A stretch of 64,000 bases of DNA from Ruminiclostridium papyrosolvens DSM 2782 (GCF_029318685.1 NZ_CP119677.1:4331001-4395000), one strand, 5' to 3'. Shown: positions 29,184 to 37,772, counted from the first letter of the stretch. The notes: generated by a model not told the origin, from the letters alone. A program made the numbers and translations.

Positions 29184-30122
29184 TCACTCCTTATTGTTTT
29201 TTCTCCTTGATTTATATGTTGTTTCCATTGCAGCTCCGTTTATGAATTCAAACCGTAGTATGCCATTGGTATATATAGTTATATGCTGTATTGTCTGCAA
29301 AAATAAACCCCCATCGAAGGTTTCGACAGAGGTATGTCTATTAAGTATTTTTTTAAGTTTATTGGTCTGATATGTAAAGTCATCCACTGAACAGCTCATA
29401 TACTCCTCTGCTGCTTTATCAAACAGCAGCCTTACTGCTTCTCTTGGGTTTGAACAACTCTGACCTAATTTATATGTAGGTTCAGGTTTATCATGCCGTT
29501 TTCTTATTTTTGATTTATCAGTGAAGATGTCATGTGACTTCTGGCACCTTGTATATATCAATTTGAAGTCCTTTATTACCTTGCTTAATATATCTATAAA
29601 AGCCTGCTCCAGCTGTGCATCATCTATAACAGCACTTCTGCAGCATACTCTATTGTTTACAATGTATCTCTTGCATTTCCAGTTGCATTTCTTATTTTTA
29701 TTATGATGCTCTGTATACCGCTTAAATATTGCACCGCATTCTCCGCATATTAGTTTACCGCTAAAAGGGTATACATCTGTCCTGCTGTTTGCCAGATAAT
29801 TATTGCTATGATTGAGATGTCTTGCCTTTTCCTCTCGTATTTTTTCAGCAGTTCTGTAATCCTTTTCTGTTATTATAGCAGGATGGTATTCATCACCGAT
29901 GTATTTTATATTTTTTAGTATATTACCAACTGAGCAGTGATTCCAAGATGGACTGCCGTTTGCATTAGGTACTTCGCTCTCTGTAAGCTCCTGAGATATT
30001 CTCATCATTGATTTTCCTGATGTGAAGCTAAGAAATATTCTCCTTACTATATCAGCTTTTTCTTTATCAACTGTTATTTTTCCATCTGTTATTTTGTAGC
30101 CTAACGGCATATGTCTTTGCAT
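29184..30122 (-). CDS. Recombinase-like protein lacking the catalytic domain
   Basis: A 312-aa protein that starts directly in the recombinase (DNA-binding) domain: MPLGYKITDGKITVDKEKAD, then the LKNIKYIGDEYHPAIIT region, a zinc ribbon (CGECGAIF ... CNWKC) and a C-terminal helical part. The roughly 150-residue serine-recombinase catalytic domain is missing, yet the gene has its own ATG with a GGAG site and is packed between two intact recombinase genes. This suggests a retained DNA-binding accessory factor rather than a recent truncation. It may act as a directionality or synapsis partner. That role is not shown. Confidence 0.85.
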   Translation of the reverse strand: MQRHMPLGYKITDGKITVDKEKADIVRRIFLSFTSGKSMMRISQELTESEVPNANGSPSWNHCSVGNILKNIKYIGDEYHPAIITEKDYRTAEKIREEKARHLNHSNNYLANSRTDVYPFSGKLICGECGAIFKRYTEHHNKNKKCNWKCKRYIVNNRVCCRSAVIDDAQLEQAFIDILSKVIKDFKLIYTRCQKSHDIFTDKSKIRKRHDKPEPTYKLGQSCSNPREAVRLLFDKAAEEYMSCSVDDFTYQTNKLKKILNRHTSVETFDGGLFLQTIQHITIYTNGILRFEFINGAAMETTYKSRRKNNKE

Positions 30123-30137
30123 CCTGTTTCACTCCAA

Positions 30138-31715
30138 TCATAGGTATTCTGTAAGCTCCAGTCCGCTTTTAAGTGTAAATGCAAGCTGTGTTTGAGATTT
30201 GATGGTTATCTCTTTTACGGTTTCTTCGAACATGTTCTCATCAAACTCTTCCATAAGCCCTTCATGTGCTTTGATGATGCTTATAAGCTGTTTTGTCTGT
30301 TCCATTTCAAGGCTTACATTTGTATTGTCAAGGACTTTATTCCGTTTGCTTCTCAGTTCCTCAAGCTCTGTTTCTATGTTGTTGCTTTTCTGTATAAAAA
30401 GAGCAGAGTCGATGTATCCCTTAGACCTTAGTCTGTTTAACACCTGACTCTGCTCTTTTAATTCACTTATTCTGTTATTGTATTGTGCTGTTTCTCCTCT
30501 TTCATTATCATCTTTTGATATTTTTTTCAGTCCCTCCAGCAGTGGAGCAAGGATTTTACTACTGTTACATTTTAACTTATTGAACAGCTTTATATATGCC
30601 CGTTTTACTTCTTCCTCCCTTACAGCCTTCATGCTGCATTGTTTAATATCCCTTATATGTCTTCCGCAGCTCCACTGTATGTACTGGTAAGGCTTGTTTT
30701 TAAATATCATCCTTCTTATAAATACGCCTCCGCATTCTCCGCATATTATCTTACTGCTGAACAGGTATCTATTATTGTATTTTGCGGTTTCAGAGTTTTT
30801 TTGCTGTGCTTTCCGATACTGTATAATTTCATTGACCTTCTCATCCTGCTCTCTTGAAATTACAGGTTCATGATTGTCCTCTATGAGATACTTTTGCTTA
30901 TGACCCTTGTTTCTTTTTCGCAGGAATGGAATAGTATCAGTTGTAAATGTCTTTTGCAGCAACAGATCCCCTGCATACTTTTCGTTCTGCAAAATGTCTC
31001 TTACTGTACCCTCAGACCACCAGCTGTTTCCCCGCTTTGTCGGTATCCCGTCCTTAGTCAGCTCTTTTGCTATTGTGTATGCTCCCTTACCGTTTAAATA
31101 GTCATTAAATATTCTTTGCACAACCTCTGCCTCTGTTTTTTCTATAACAATGCTTTGGTCTTCCAGCGTATAGCCATAAGGAAGATATGAGGGAACCCAC
31201 TCTCCATTTTGGAAACGCTTCTGGCAGCTCCATCTATTATTTCTGGATATGGAGATTGACTCCTCCTGTGCTATTGAGCTTAGTATTGTTAGTATAAGCT
31301 CGCTTTCAGCAGAAAGAGTATTTACATTCTCCTTTTCGAAGTATATACCTATCCCCAGTAATTTGAGCTTCCGTATTACTTCAATACTATCCGCAGTATT
31401 CCTTGCCCATCTGGATATAGACTTCGTAATAACCATATCTATTTTTCCTGCTTCGCAGTCTTTAATCAACCTTTGGAACTCTTCACGTTTGTTACTGCAT
31501 GTACCGCTGATACCCTCGTCAGCATAGACGCCACAGAACTGCCACTGGAGATTTTTCTGTACCATTGACGTATAGTGTTCTATCTGTGCCGAAAGTGACT
31601 GCAGCTGCTCCTTACTGTCTGAGCTGACACGGCAGTAGGCACATACCCGGTACTTCCTTTCATAATTCTTTAACTCTGCATTTTGGATAGGATTAATTAC
31701 TGTTAACTTGGGCAT
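30138..31715 (-). CDS. Large serine recombinase (first of the recombinase block)
   Basis: A 525-aa large serine recombinase. S31 in VCAYCRVSSDSKEQ is the predicted nucleophile. ITKSISRWARNT, the recombinase domain (PYGYTLED ... LQNEKYAGDLLLQKT), a zinc ribbon (CGECGGVF ... WSCGRH) and a C-terminal coiled coil follow in order. It starts at an ATG after GGAAGGAGTGAG. It is similar in layout to the 536-aa enzyme, and two active enzymes in tandem suggest that both contribute to excision or integration, as in other clostridial elements with several recombinases. Confidence 0.9.
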   Translation of the reverse strand: MPKLTVINPIQNAELKNYERKYRVCAYCRVSSDSKEQLQSLSAQIEHYTSMVQKNLQWQFCGVYADEGISGTCSNKREEFQRLIKDCEAGKIDMVITKSISRWARNTADSIEVIRKLKLLGIGIYFEKENVNTLSAESELILTILSSIAQEESISISRNNRWSCQKRFQNGEWVPSYLPYGYTLEDQSIVIEKTEAEVVQRIFNDYLNGKGAYTIAKELTKDGIPTKRGNSWWSEGTVRDILQNEKYAGDLLLQKTFTTDTIPFLRKRNKGHKQKYLIEDNHEPVISREQDEKVNEIIQYRKAQQKNSETAKYNNRYLFSSKIICGECGGVFIRRMIFKNKPYQYIQWSCGRHIRDIKQCSMKAVREEEVKRAYIKLFNKLKCNSSKILAPLLEGLKKISKDDNERGETAQYNNRISELKEQSQVLNRLRSKGYIDSALFIQKSNNIETELEELRSKRNKVLDNTNVSLEMEQTKQLISIIKAHEGLMEEFDENMFEETVKEITIKSQTQLAFTLKSGLELTEYL

Positions 31716-31796
31716 ATGCTCACTCCTTCCTTATGGTGATTTGCTTCTCCATTAGCTACACACAATACCACACAAATGCAGTCGTATCAAGTGTTT

Positions 31797-31958
31797 TTAC
31801 GCATATACTTCTGCTAAATCAGGAGAAAAGGAAATACGGTTCATTTCGTCTATTCTCCTGTATTCAGAAAGAGTAAGCATCCCTGCTTCAAGCATAGTAT
31901 TAAGAACATGCAAAGCTGTTTTATACTTTACTTCATTAAGCATTTGCTCTTGAGACAT
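31797..31958 (-). CDS. Small conserved-looking protein, SHOCT-like
   Basis: A 53-residue ORF with a good AAGGAGG site at 31967-31973 and an ATG at 31956-31958. It reads MSQEQMLNEVKYKTALHVL ... MLEAGMLTLSEYRRIDEMN. The C-terminal half, with a L.xAGxLTxxEYxxID pattern, is like SHOCT-type short C-terminal helices. It sits between the recombinase genes and the stand-alone catalytic domain, in the same direction. Its likely role is a small partner of the recombination module. Function is unknown. Confidence 0.75.
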   Translation of the reverse strand: MSQEQMLNEVKYKTALHVLNTMLEAGMLTLSEYRRIDEMNRISFSPDLAEVYA

Positions 31959-31971
31959 GCACTTTACCTCC

Positions 31972-32343
31972 TTATCCCCGAACTACATTGAACGGGTTAT
32001 GTTCAGCGGTTATTTCCCCCTCAGCCATAGAATATATCTTAATACCCATCTTTTGAAGTATAGTGATAAATCTAGTTGTTTTGTTAATATCTCTGCCAAT
32101 GCGTGAGATATTTACAACAAGCAATGAGTCTATTCTGCCCATTGTAGCCACTGCACTTATTTCTGCTATACCATTTCTTTCAAAGTTCAAGCCGCTCCCT
32201 ATATCCCGTGAAACCCCGATTACTTCAAAGCCCATTTGCTCTGCATAGTCCATCAGCTCCTTTTCCTGTCCCTTCAAACTGCCGTGCTTATCCTCTGGTG
32301 CATCAATACGGCAGTAAAGCCATGCTCTTTTTTGCTGTGCCAT
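31972..32343 (-). CDS. Stand-alone serine-recombinase catalytic domain without the active serine
   Basis: A 123-aa protein matching the resolvase N-terminal fold: AWLYCRIDAPED (12 residues), GSLKGQEKELMDYAEQMGF, then RIDSLLVVNISRIGRD and a C-terminal helix. In active enzymes the residue after Y-x-R-(V/I) is the nucleophilic serine. Here it is D14, so catalysis by the normal mechanism is not possible. The downstream arginines (RIGRD) are retained. It lies upstream of three recombinase genes, one of which lacks precisely this domain. It may pair with that protein or act as a regulator of synapsis. The start has AGGAGG at 32352-32357. Confidence 0.85.
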   Translation of the reverse strand: MAQQKRAWLYCRIDAPEDKHGSLKGQEKELMDYAEQMGFEVIGVSRDIGSGLNFERNGIAEISAVATMGRIDSLLVVNISRIGRDINKTTRFITILQKMGIKIYSMAEGEITAEHNPFNVVRG

Positions 32344-32382
32344 AGTTTATTTCCTCCTGTTCATAAAGCTTTTTAGTTTTAT

Positions 32383-32439
32383 TTGATATTACAAGGATGC
32401 TGCAGAGACGAGGCTCTGCAGCATAGTTTCTAATATCAA
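32383..32439. repeat. Nested inverted repeat in the leader of the small recombinase-like gene
   Basis: An inner perfect 11-bp stem (ATGCTGCAGAG / CTCTGCAGCAT, 32397-32424, 6-nt loop) is enclosed by 9-bp arms TTGATATTA/TAATATCAA. No U-run follows on either strand, so it is not a standard terminator. It lies 40 nt upstream of the start codon, where an RNA hairpin or a protein-binding palindrome could control translation or transcription of the recombination genes. Confidence 0.7.
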
Positions 32440-32813
32440 GGTTTCGCGCTTTTTCTCCATTTTCGTATGTACCTGATACAGTTGCTTCAGGCAAATATAG
32501 CTTAAACTATCTGTGGCAAACAGATATCACAGGAATTCCACCTCCCCCTTAACAAGCGGGCTGCACTTTGGGACTTAACCTCAACTATGCAGGAGTATCA
32601 TTATCCACTGTTCAAATCCTGGCGAAACAGTCTGCCGCAGACTGTTTTATGGCCGGACATTCCCGCTCGCCACCTTTGACAAAGTCGTTTTAAAGGATTT
32701 GCAATCCTCAGACGGGTTATGGCGTGTCAGCCAGCGTCGCTTACCGTTCATCACGGCTGAACAGCTATGTATTTAAGCTAATTTGTATATCATTTTCAAA
32801 GAGCAATAAGGGT
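32440..32813. other. Long non-coding stretch with several hairpins, candidate structured RNA
   Basis: About 370 bp without a credible ORF but more GC-rich than its surroundings. Stem-loops seen include CTGTG/CACAG (32511-32532), a perfect 10-bp stem AAACAGTCTG/CAGACTGTTT (32625-32647) and AGGATT/AATCCT (32694-32708). It lies between the sigma-like gene and the recombination genes. It could be a structured regulatory RNA, a recombination or replication site, or a leader. I do not recognise a known RNA family. Confidence 0.45.
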
Positions 32814-32853
32814 ATAAAAAATCCCCTCACTTCTTTAAGGAAAAAATGAGGGG
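32814..32853 (-). terminator. Terminator of the sigma-like gene
   Basis: On the minus strand, a 7-bp stem CCCCTCA/TGAGGGG (32823-32853) with a 17-nt loop is followed by a TTTTTT-rich run at 32814-32822. It lies just after the stop of the sigma-like gene. Confidence 0.75.
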
Positions 32854-32870
32854 TGTGAGCCAAAATTTTT

Positions 32871-33287
32871 TTACTTTTCAATAAGTTTTTTAAGTTTTTT
32901 TAGAATACGTTTCTTTCTGTTGTTCAAGGTTTTTTGAGGAATATTCTTTTTCTGTGCTAAGGCTCTTTCAGATACCTCATCAAAATATATGGCCTTAATG
33001 AGTAGCAGCTCCTCCTTTGAAAGTACCATCAAAGCTGATTTCAAAGTCTTTAGCATCTCATTCCTAATTACAGCATCTTCATGAGACTCTATCCTACTGG
33101 CCAATATGTACTCAATCTGAACTCCCTTTTCTTCATATTCCGAAAATGACAAATTGTGTTTAGTAGATAGCTTGTTCAGGTAGGATTCGTGTTCCTTTTG
33201 TCGGTAATATTCTTGATATACCTCTCTACTTACAAAGATACGCTCTCGGTTAACAATCGGTGTGTATTCCTTATGATTTATTGACAT
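32871..33287 (-). CDS. Sigma-70 region 4-like regulator
   Basis: A 138-aa protein. The C-terminal 60 residues (LKSALMVLSKEELLLIKAIYF ... SERALAQKKNIPQKTLNNRKKRILKKL) match the helix-turn-helix of sigma factor region 4. The N-terminal part resembles small sigma-like proteins of Firmicute conjugative elements. The start was set to the ATG at 33287 because TGGAGGACAGG lies just upstream, inside a longer ORF. It probably controls transcription of element genes. Region 2 of sigma is not obvious, so it may be a transcription activator rather than a complete sigma factor. Confidence 0.8.
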   Translation of the reverse strand: MSINHKEYTPIVNRERIFVSREVYQEYYRQKEHESYLNKLSTKHNLSFSEYEEKGVQIEYILASRIESHEDAVIRNEMLKTLKSALMVLSKEELLLIKAIYFDEVSERALAQKKNIPQKTLNNRKKRILKKLKKLIEK

Positions 33288-33441
33288 AGCCTGTCCTCCA
33301 TTCAAGATTTTTGAAATCGAAAATGAAGCACAGGCGGTGACCTACACCTTTGACTTGATTTATTTCTTAGTATCAAATGTTGGTTCGAGTTATAGTGCTT
33401 ATGCGAAAAAAGTCGAAAACACTCTTTTATTGTCACAAAAA

Positions 33442-33483
33442 TAAAACCCGCAATTTGTCTTATACAAATCGCGGGTTTTATTA
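33442..33483. terminator. Strong bidirectional terminator
   Basis: Arms TAAAACCCGCaATTTGT and ACAAATcGCGGGTTTTA pair over about 16 bp with a 5-nt loop, with A-run on the left and T-run on the right, so it could stop transcripts in both directions. It insulates the sigma-like gene from the transfer region. Confidence 0.8.
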
Positions 33484-33963
33484 AGAATAAATGAAATTGT
33501 ATTTTTAAGCATAAAAAGTTTATGTGCATATAAAAGTAGCCCGATTATTGGCTGGTATCCTGTAAAAATATGGTTACATAAATTCCTTTGATATTTATTA
33601 GCAGGAGTTTGTATGCACATTAAAGCAGAGAAAATTCCTTTACCTGCTTTTAAATAGCTGACTAAAAGTCAGTAAAATACATGTTTTGCTGAAATAAAAA
33701 TACAATATTCTGTTTTAAAACATAATCAATGATGTAAGAACCGAATAAAAAGTTTTGAGGCAAATTTCATTATCAGATTGTAAACTTTGTCATCTACTAC
33801 TTTGACTAATTACATTACGTTAATCTTTATTTCTTTAAGTAATTGAAAGATACCAGAGCGGTCATCATAGAAAAAATCAGGCATTTGAAGAGTACTTCAG
33901 GAAGTAGGTGCCTATTTTAAGCAGTGCTGGTAACCTTCCTTAGCAGTCTAATAATTTAGTTAA

Positions 33964-33999
33964 ATGTATACGTATAATTATATACTTTTATGTATACAT
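33964..33999. repeat. Inverted repeat, possible operator
   Basis: ATGTATAC at 33964-33971 and its exact complement GTATACAT at 33992-33999 enclose a 20-bp AT spacer that itself holds GTATA/TATAC. No gene starts next to it. It could be a binding site for an element regulator. Confidence 0.4.
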
Positions 34000-34260
34000 A
34001 ATATATAGCAAAACTCACCATATATTTCCTATGCTTTATATTAATCTTTAAGCTTATGCAAGATACTTTACGCATTATTTGTCTCTCTCTGATGATGAGA
34101 TATATTCTTAGAGTGGGTACTTCACATTGGCAGTTCATAATGAACCAGCCCTTAGTTCACACGAGGGCAGAACTTGCCCTTGACAGAAAGATAGTAATTA
34201 TTGTTTTAGTTTTGCAACTTTATTTATTTTTGTACTATCCAAAAGTATCACTAAACATTA

Positions 34261-34521
34261 TTATAACGTCTGTATGTAATACATATTGCTGCTTCTCCCC
34301 CCATTTTCACGCCACCTTTTTTCTTTTTTCAGACGTCCACTTTTTTCTAGGTCTGCAATAGCACGCTTTACTGTGCTGCGTGACAGCTTTAGCTCTTTGG
34401 AAATTGTACCAATTGCAGGATAACATTTTCCATTCTTATCCGCCCGGTCACGTAGATACATATATACTGCAACAGCGCGGTGCGGAAGGTCTGAAGCATA
34501 GAGTGATGTGAAATATCCCAA
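34261..34521 (-). CDS. Helix-turn-helix protein (HTH_36/replication-initiator type)
   Basis: An 86-aa protein, MGYFTSLYASDLPHRAVAVYMYLRDRA ..., with a winged-helix core CYPAIGTISKELKLSRSTVKRAIADLEKSGRL. It is translated from a TTG at 34519-34521, six nt after AGGAGG. The longer ORF start lies within the VirD4 gene and lacks a site. Similar small proteins occur after the coupling-protein gene in Firmicute conjugative elements, probably as transcription or replication regulators. The ribosome binding site overlaps the VirD4 stop, so the two are coupled. Confidence 0.85.
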   Translation of the reverse strand: MGYFTSLYASDLPHRAVAVYMYLRDRADKNGKCYPAIGTISKELKLSRSTVKRAIADLEKSGRLKKEKRWRENGGRSSNMYYIQTL

Positions 34522-34531
34522 TAAACACCTC

Positions 34532-36358
34532 CTAATCCGTCCTGAGCGGCGGCTTACTCTTTCGCTCCTGCTGTGTGTCCGCCTGCTCAGACTCAATATA
34601 CTCTTGTTCATTTACATAGCTAATCCAATCGTCTAAGGCAGTATCTGTATCTTTTGGCTCATCCTCATCAATATAATTGCAGGCTGCATGTCTTTTTATT
34701 ATTTCTTGTTCCAGCTCCATGCGGTCGGCATAAGCCACCTTGCGAGCAGACTTTTCTCTGATTTCAAAGACTTTGTTAAATACAATTCCCCATTTAATAA
34801 ACAGCTTAAGGATTGTTTTCATTGGATAACAGCCTGTTTTGGCAAGTATAAAATCTCCTTTGGGAAGGGTCTTCAATTCGTCTGGTGTCATTAATGGTCT
34901 CTGTATCATTTGAAGGCTTTGAGAAGGATCGTTTCTTCCCCTGCTTATAGAGCCTGACATAACAGTTTTATTACCGAGAGCCTGTGACAGGATTTCTGCA
35001 GAATGACTATTTGGAGCAAAGCCTCCGAACAGCACAAGCTGACAGTTGTCAATTATGATGGCAGCACCCTCCTTGCCGTAGTTTTTTTCAAGTTGTGCAA
35101 AGGACTGTATAATAGCCACAATTGACATCCTTCGTGAACGGGATGCGGAGAACATCATTTCCGCGGATTCTATTTTAGGTATTGTACCTATTTCATCAAG
35201 AAAAAACATTACCCTGTTTTTAAGTCTGCCGCCTGCTTCATCCGCTACTGAAAGTATCTTCCTGTATAACTGCTGAACTATTAGTGATATTAAAAAATAC
35301 TTAGTGGAATCCTCTTCCGGCATGACCAGAAAGACAGCAGTTTTTTTATTACAGAACTCTTCCGCATCTACCGCTGTATCAAAGCACAATATTTGCTCAA
35401 GCTCCGAGTCCAAAAATGCGTTTAATCTTGATAGTGCGGTAGACAGAACCGATTGCATAGCTTGCTCTGCGGTATTAAGTGCTGCACCCGCAAACCATCT
35501 TGCCTTATGCTCAGCAGGCAGCTTTTCAATTAGTAGCTGGAACTGGTTTCTCCCCTTTACTCCTGATGGAGCCAACAAATCTTGTATCAGCTTGAATACG
35601 GATATTATATGTCGTTTCTCCGGCGGGCAGTATTCTGAAATAAGAAGTATTACAGAGGTCAAAAGCCCCTCTGCTGCTTCATAGAAAAAAGCATTCTGCC
35701 CGTACGCCCCTGCCTCCATTCCTCCTGAGTTAACTATTGTTTTCGCAGTAATTTTTGCATACCTTTCGGCTCTTGCCTTAAGGGACAAATTATCCTGGTC
35801 TTTAAGATATTCATCCATATATTTGTTCACCAGATGAAGCATATTATTGCCGTCACTTCGTGTAGGATTACGCAGATCAATTACTGATACCTTGTATCCA
35901 TAGTAGTCTCTTGCAATACTTCCGTAATTTCTGAATAAATCTCCCTTAGTATCTGTTGTCAGGAACGACATTCCGCTTGCACATGCATATTCAAGGTTTG
36001 GATAAAGAAAGTTAGCTGTTTTGCCAACTCCTGCGGCCCCTATCATAAGACAGTGGACATCTCCCTCATCCACAAGGGCAGTTACAGTCTTGCCGCTAGT
36101 TTTACAGCCAACCACAATCCCCTGCACCTGGGGCAAATTTTCGTTCCTTCGCCATTTTTCCACCTCATAGGGTATATGGCTATAAGTCCTTTTTATTTCA
36201 TTTCTGGTGGCAAACCGTGCCGTACCGTGCTGTCCGTCGCCTACGGTTTTTGATTTAATTCCGTTTAAGGTATAATAATGGGCCAAAAGAGATAAGCCAC
36301 CGATAACGAAAAACGCCACGGCAGTTACTGCTATGAGGGTATAAACTTGTGATGGCAT
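34532..36358 (-). CDS. VirD4/TraG-type conjugative coupling protein
   Basis: A 608-aa membrane ATPase. One hydrophobic segment (residues about 7-28) anchors it. Walker A GAAGVGKT is at 107-114, Walker B FFLDEIGTIP about residue 350, followed by the sensor-like IIQSFAQLEKNYG. It brings the relaxase-DNA complex to the type IV secretion channel. The C-terminal 60 residues are acidic and polar. It starts with ATG after AAAGGAG. The element's relaxase and VirB4 lie upstream in the same direction. Confidence 0.92.
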   Translation of the reverse strand: MPSQVYTLIAVTAVAFFVIGGLSLLAHYYTLNGIKSKTVGDGQHGTARFATRNEIKRTYSHIPYEVEKWRRNENLPQVQGIVVGCKTSGKTVTALVDEGDVHCLMIGAAGVGKTANFLYPNLEYACASGMSFLTTDTKGDLFRNYGSIARDYYGYKVSVIDLRNPTRSDGNNMLHLVNKYMDEYLKDQDNLSLKARAERYAKITAKTIVNSGGMEAGAYGQNAFFYEAAEGLLTSVILLISEYCPPEKRHIISVFKLIQDLLAPSGVKGRNQFQLLIEKLPAEHKARWFAGAALNTAEQAMQSVLSTALSRLNAFLDSELEQILCFDTAVDAEEFCNKKTAVFLVMPEEDSTKYFLISLIVQQLYRKILSVADEAGGRLKNRVMFFLDEIGTIPKIESAEMMFSASRSRRMSIVAIIQSFAQLEKNYGKEGAAIIIDNCQLVLFGGFAPNSHSAEILSQALGNKTVMSGSISRGRNDPSQSLQMIQRPLMTPDELKTLPKGDFILAKTGCYPMKTILKLFIKWGIVFNKVFEIREKSARKVAYADRMELEQEIIKRHAACNYIDEDEPKDTDTALDDWISYVNEQEYIESEQADTQQERKSKPPLRTD

Positions 36359-36426
36359 ATGGGACTCCTTTAGATTTATGTTTTTTTGTAAAATAAATTT
36401 ATGATAACCAATTGAGATAAAACGCT

Positions 36427-36735
36427 ATGGAAAATTACACAACAGAAGAATTCACGGAGGCGCTCCCATCCACAGAACCGCAAACCCCACTTGATGATTG
36501 AACTGCTGCTTTCAAATTTGGATCGCTGCATACCACAGATTTTGATGCTGAATGGATTCTGAAAAACCTGCGTTTAAGCACAGCCGATGTGGTCGGGTGG
36601 TGTCGTGGTAGAATCCAAACCTCAAACGCCAGCATCACACGAAAGGGCAAAAACTGGTACATCACCTTGGATAACTGCGAATTTACCATAAATGCTCACA
36701 GCTACACCATCATTACCGCACACAAGCGAACTTAA
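36427..36735 (+). pseudogene. DUF3781-like gene with in-frame TGA
   Basis: The plus strand encodes MENYTTEEFTEAL ... PLDD, a TGA at 36499-36501, and then TAAFKFGSLHTTDFDAEWI ... DVVGWCRGRIQ ... RKGKNWYITLDNCEFTINA and TIITAHK at the C-terminus. The second part is like the DUF3781 family, whose members end in TIITAHK. It is the only plus-strand gene in this part of the element, facing the transfer genes, and its ribosome binding site is poor. The single stop suggests a recent inactivation, or readthrough. Function of the family is not known. Confidence 0.7.
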
Positions 36736-36772
36736 AAAGCATGGCTGCCAATAAAACGGCTGTCATGCTTTT

Positions 36773-37705
36773 TTATCTCATCATCATAGCTGGTTTCTCC
36801 TGCTCCTGTGAGTACGATGCTATCAAATCCTCATTCCAGTCCTTTTGTACCGAAACATCATACACCACATCTTCAAACCCTTGCTGCTGTAAAGTTCTAT
36901 GAATGCGACTTGCAGCCTTAAGTCCTGCTTCATCATTATCAAGACAGAGTGAAACTCTCTGAAGCTGCGGATACAGCTCCAGCAACTTCAGTATGGGCTG
37001 CCCTGACACACCGTTTAACGCCACATAGCTGGAATTTTCCCAATTCAGTGGATGAAGGCTTATGTAGGACAGCAGATCAATGGGTGCTTCAAATACAAAC
37101 AGGGTATGAGGATAAGGATTCTTAGAGATATAATGGAAACTGTAACCCGGATTACTTCCCTCCACATTGATGCGAAAGCCACTACCGGTCGCCGTGCTTC
37201 TTTTATGTGCATGACGGGCAACTCCATTTTCATCCAACCCTACAAACACAGCGTTATGGTATTTGGCATCCTCAAACAAAAGCTTTTCTCTTGCGAAATA
37301 TACCAGCACATTCCGGTCAATAAACCTTTGCTTTATTAAATAGGCAAAAACACGCCTCATGTCACTGTTTGCTTCTGGGAGAACAAACCTATTTCTCTCC
37401 TGCTCATCTACGCTTTTACCAGTTTGTTTGAATTCTATACCCTTTTCGCCGCCAAGTAGTAGTACCACTGCCTCCTGAAAAGGCAAGCCATAGAATTTCT
37501 GTACAAAATCAATTGCAAGGCCACCCTTCTCCGTACTGTGGTCAAACCATCGGTTACCTCTTACAGTTATACTGTGGTCGCTTTTAAGCCTCTTCTCTCT
37601 TCCTGAGCGTATGAGCTGCTCTCCCCGTCTTTCCAAAAAATCTTCAAGCTCTACAGAATTTGCCCGTTGCTTCTGTTCTTCAGTAAAATGAATGTATCGT
37701 GTCAC
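36773..37705 (-). CDS. DUF3991/Toprim domain protein, primase-like
   Basis: A 310-aa protein with an N-terminal zinc-poor primase-like region (residues about 15-90, GNRWFDHSTEKGGLAIDFVQKFYG) and a C-terminal Toprim fold: FVFEAPIDLLSY carries the glutamate and LCLDNDEAG the DxD pair. Such proteins in conjugative elements are thought to prime transferred single-stranded DNA. It starts at a GTG after GGGGGAAG. It lies upstream of virD4 in the transfer operon. Confidence 0.85.
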   Translation of the reverse strand: MTRYIHFTEEQKQRANSVELEDFLERRGEQLIRSGREKRLKSDHSITVRGNRWFDHSTEKGGLAIDFVQKFYGLPFQEAVVLLLGGEKGIEFKQTGKSVDEQERNRFVLPEANSDMRRVFAYLIKQRFIDRNVLVYFAREKLLFEDAKYHNAVFVGLDENGVARHAHKRSTATGSGFRINVEGSNPGYSFHYISKNPYPHTLFVFEAPIDLLSYISLHPLNWENSSYVALNGVSGQPILKLLELYPQLQRVSLCLDNDEAGLKAASRIHRTLQQQGFEDVVYDVSVQKDWNEDLIASYSQEQEKPAMMMR

Positions 37706-37739
37706 AAGACTTCCCCCTTTTGATTTTTAGGGCAAAATA

Positions 37740-37772
37740 AAAAAAGATACCCTTTTTGAGTATCCTTTTTCG
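37740..37772 (-). terminator. Hairpin after the 198-aa gene
   Basis: Read on the minus strand, GGATAC ... GTATC forms a short stem with A/T flanks and is followed by TTTTTTTATTTT. It would end the transcript of the gene at 37859-38455. Confidence 0.55.

Larger units (their letters stand above)
33288..34260. other. Gene-free spacer between regulator and transfer genes
   Basis: Very AT-rich. No ORF here has a good start, composition or recognisable product. It contains a strong terminator (33442-33483), an inverted repeat pair (33964-33999) and a small AGGGCA/TGCCCT hairpin at 34164-34180. It likely carries promoters for the sigma-like gene. Confidence 0.5.

Noticed and set aside
32303-32494. 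63-codon ORF upstream of the stand-alone catalytic domain
   Set aside because: It overlaps the start of a better gene, covers a perfect palindrome, and has no ribosome binding site at its start.
33302-33620. Two overlapping short minus-strand ORFs of about 75 codons
   Set aside because: They cross a strong terminator, have no good ribosome binding site, and show low-complexity, cysteine-rich composition of random AT-rich reading.
34056-34361. Plus-strand ORF of 101 codons
   Set aside because: It extends into the HTH gene in antisense and has no motif. It is probably a chance reading frame.
36435-36689. Minus-strand ORF of 84 codons
   Set aside because: It is the antisense shadow of the DUF3781-like pseudogene, whose plus-strand translation is recognisable.
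37740-37772. An attachment site at the hairpin behind the 198-aa gene
   Set aside because: The A/T-flanked stem followed by a T-run is explained as a terminator, and there is no recombinase next to it.
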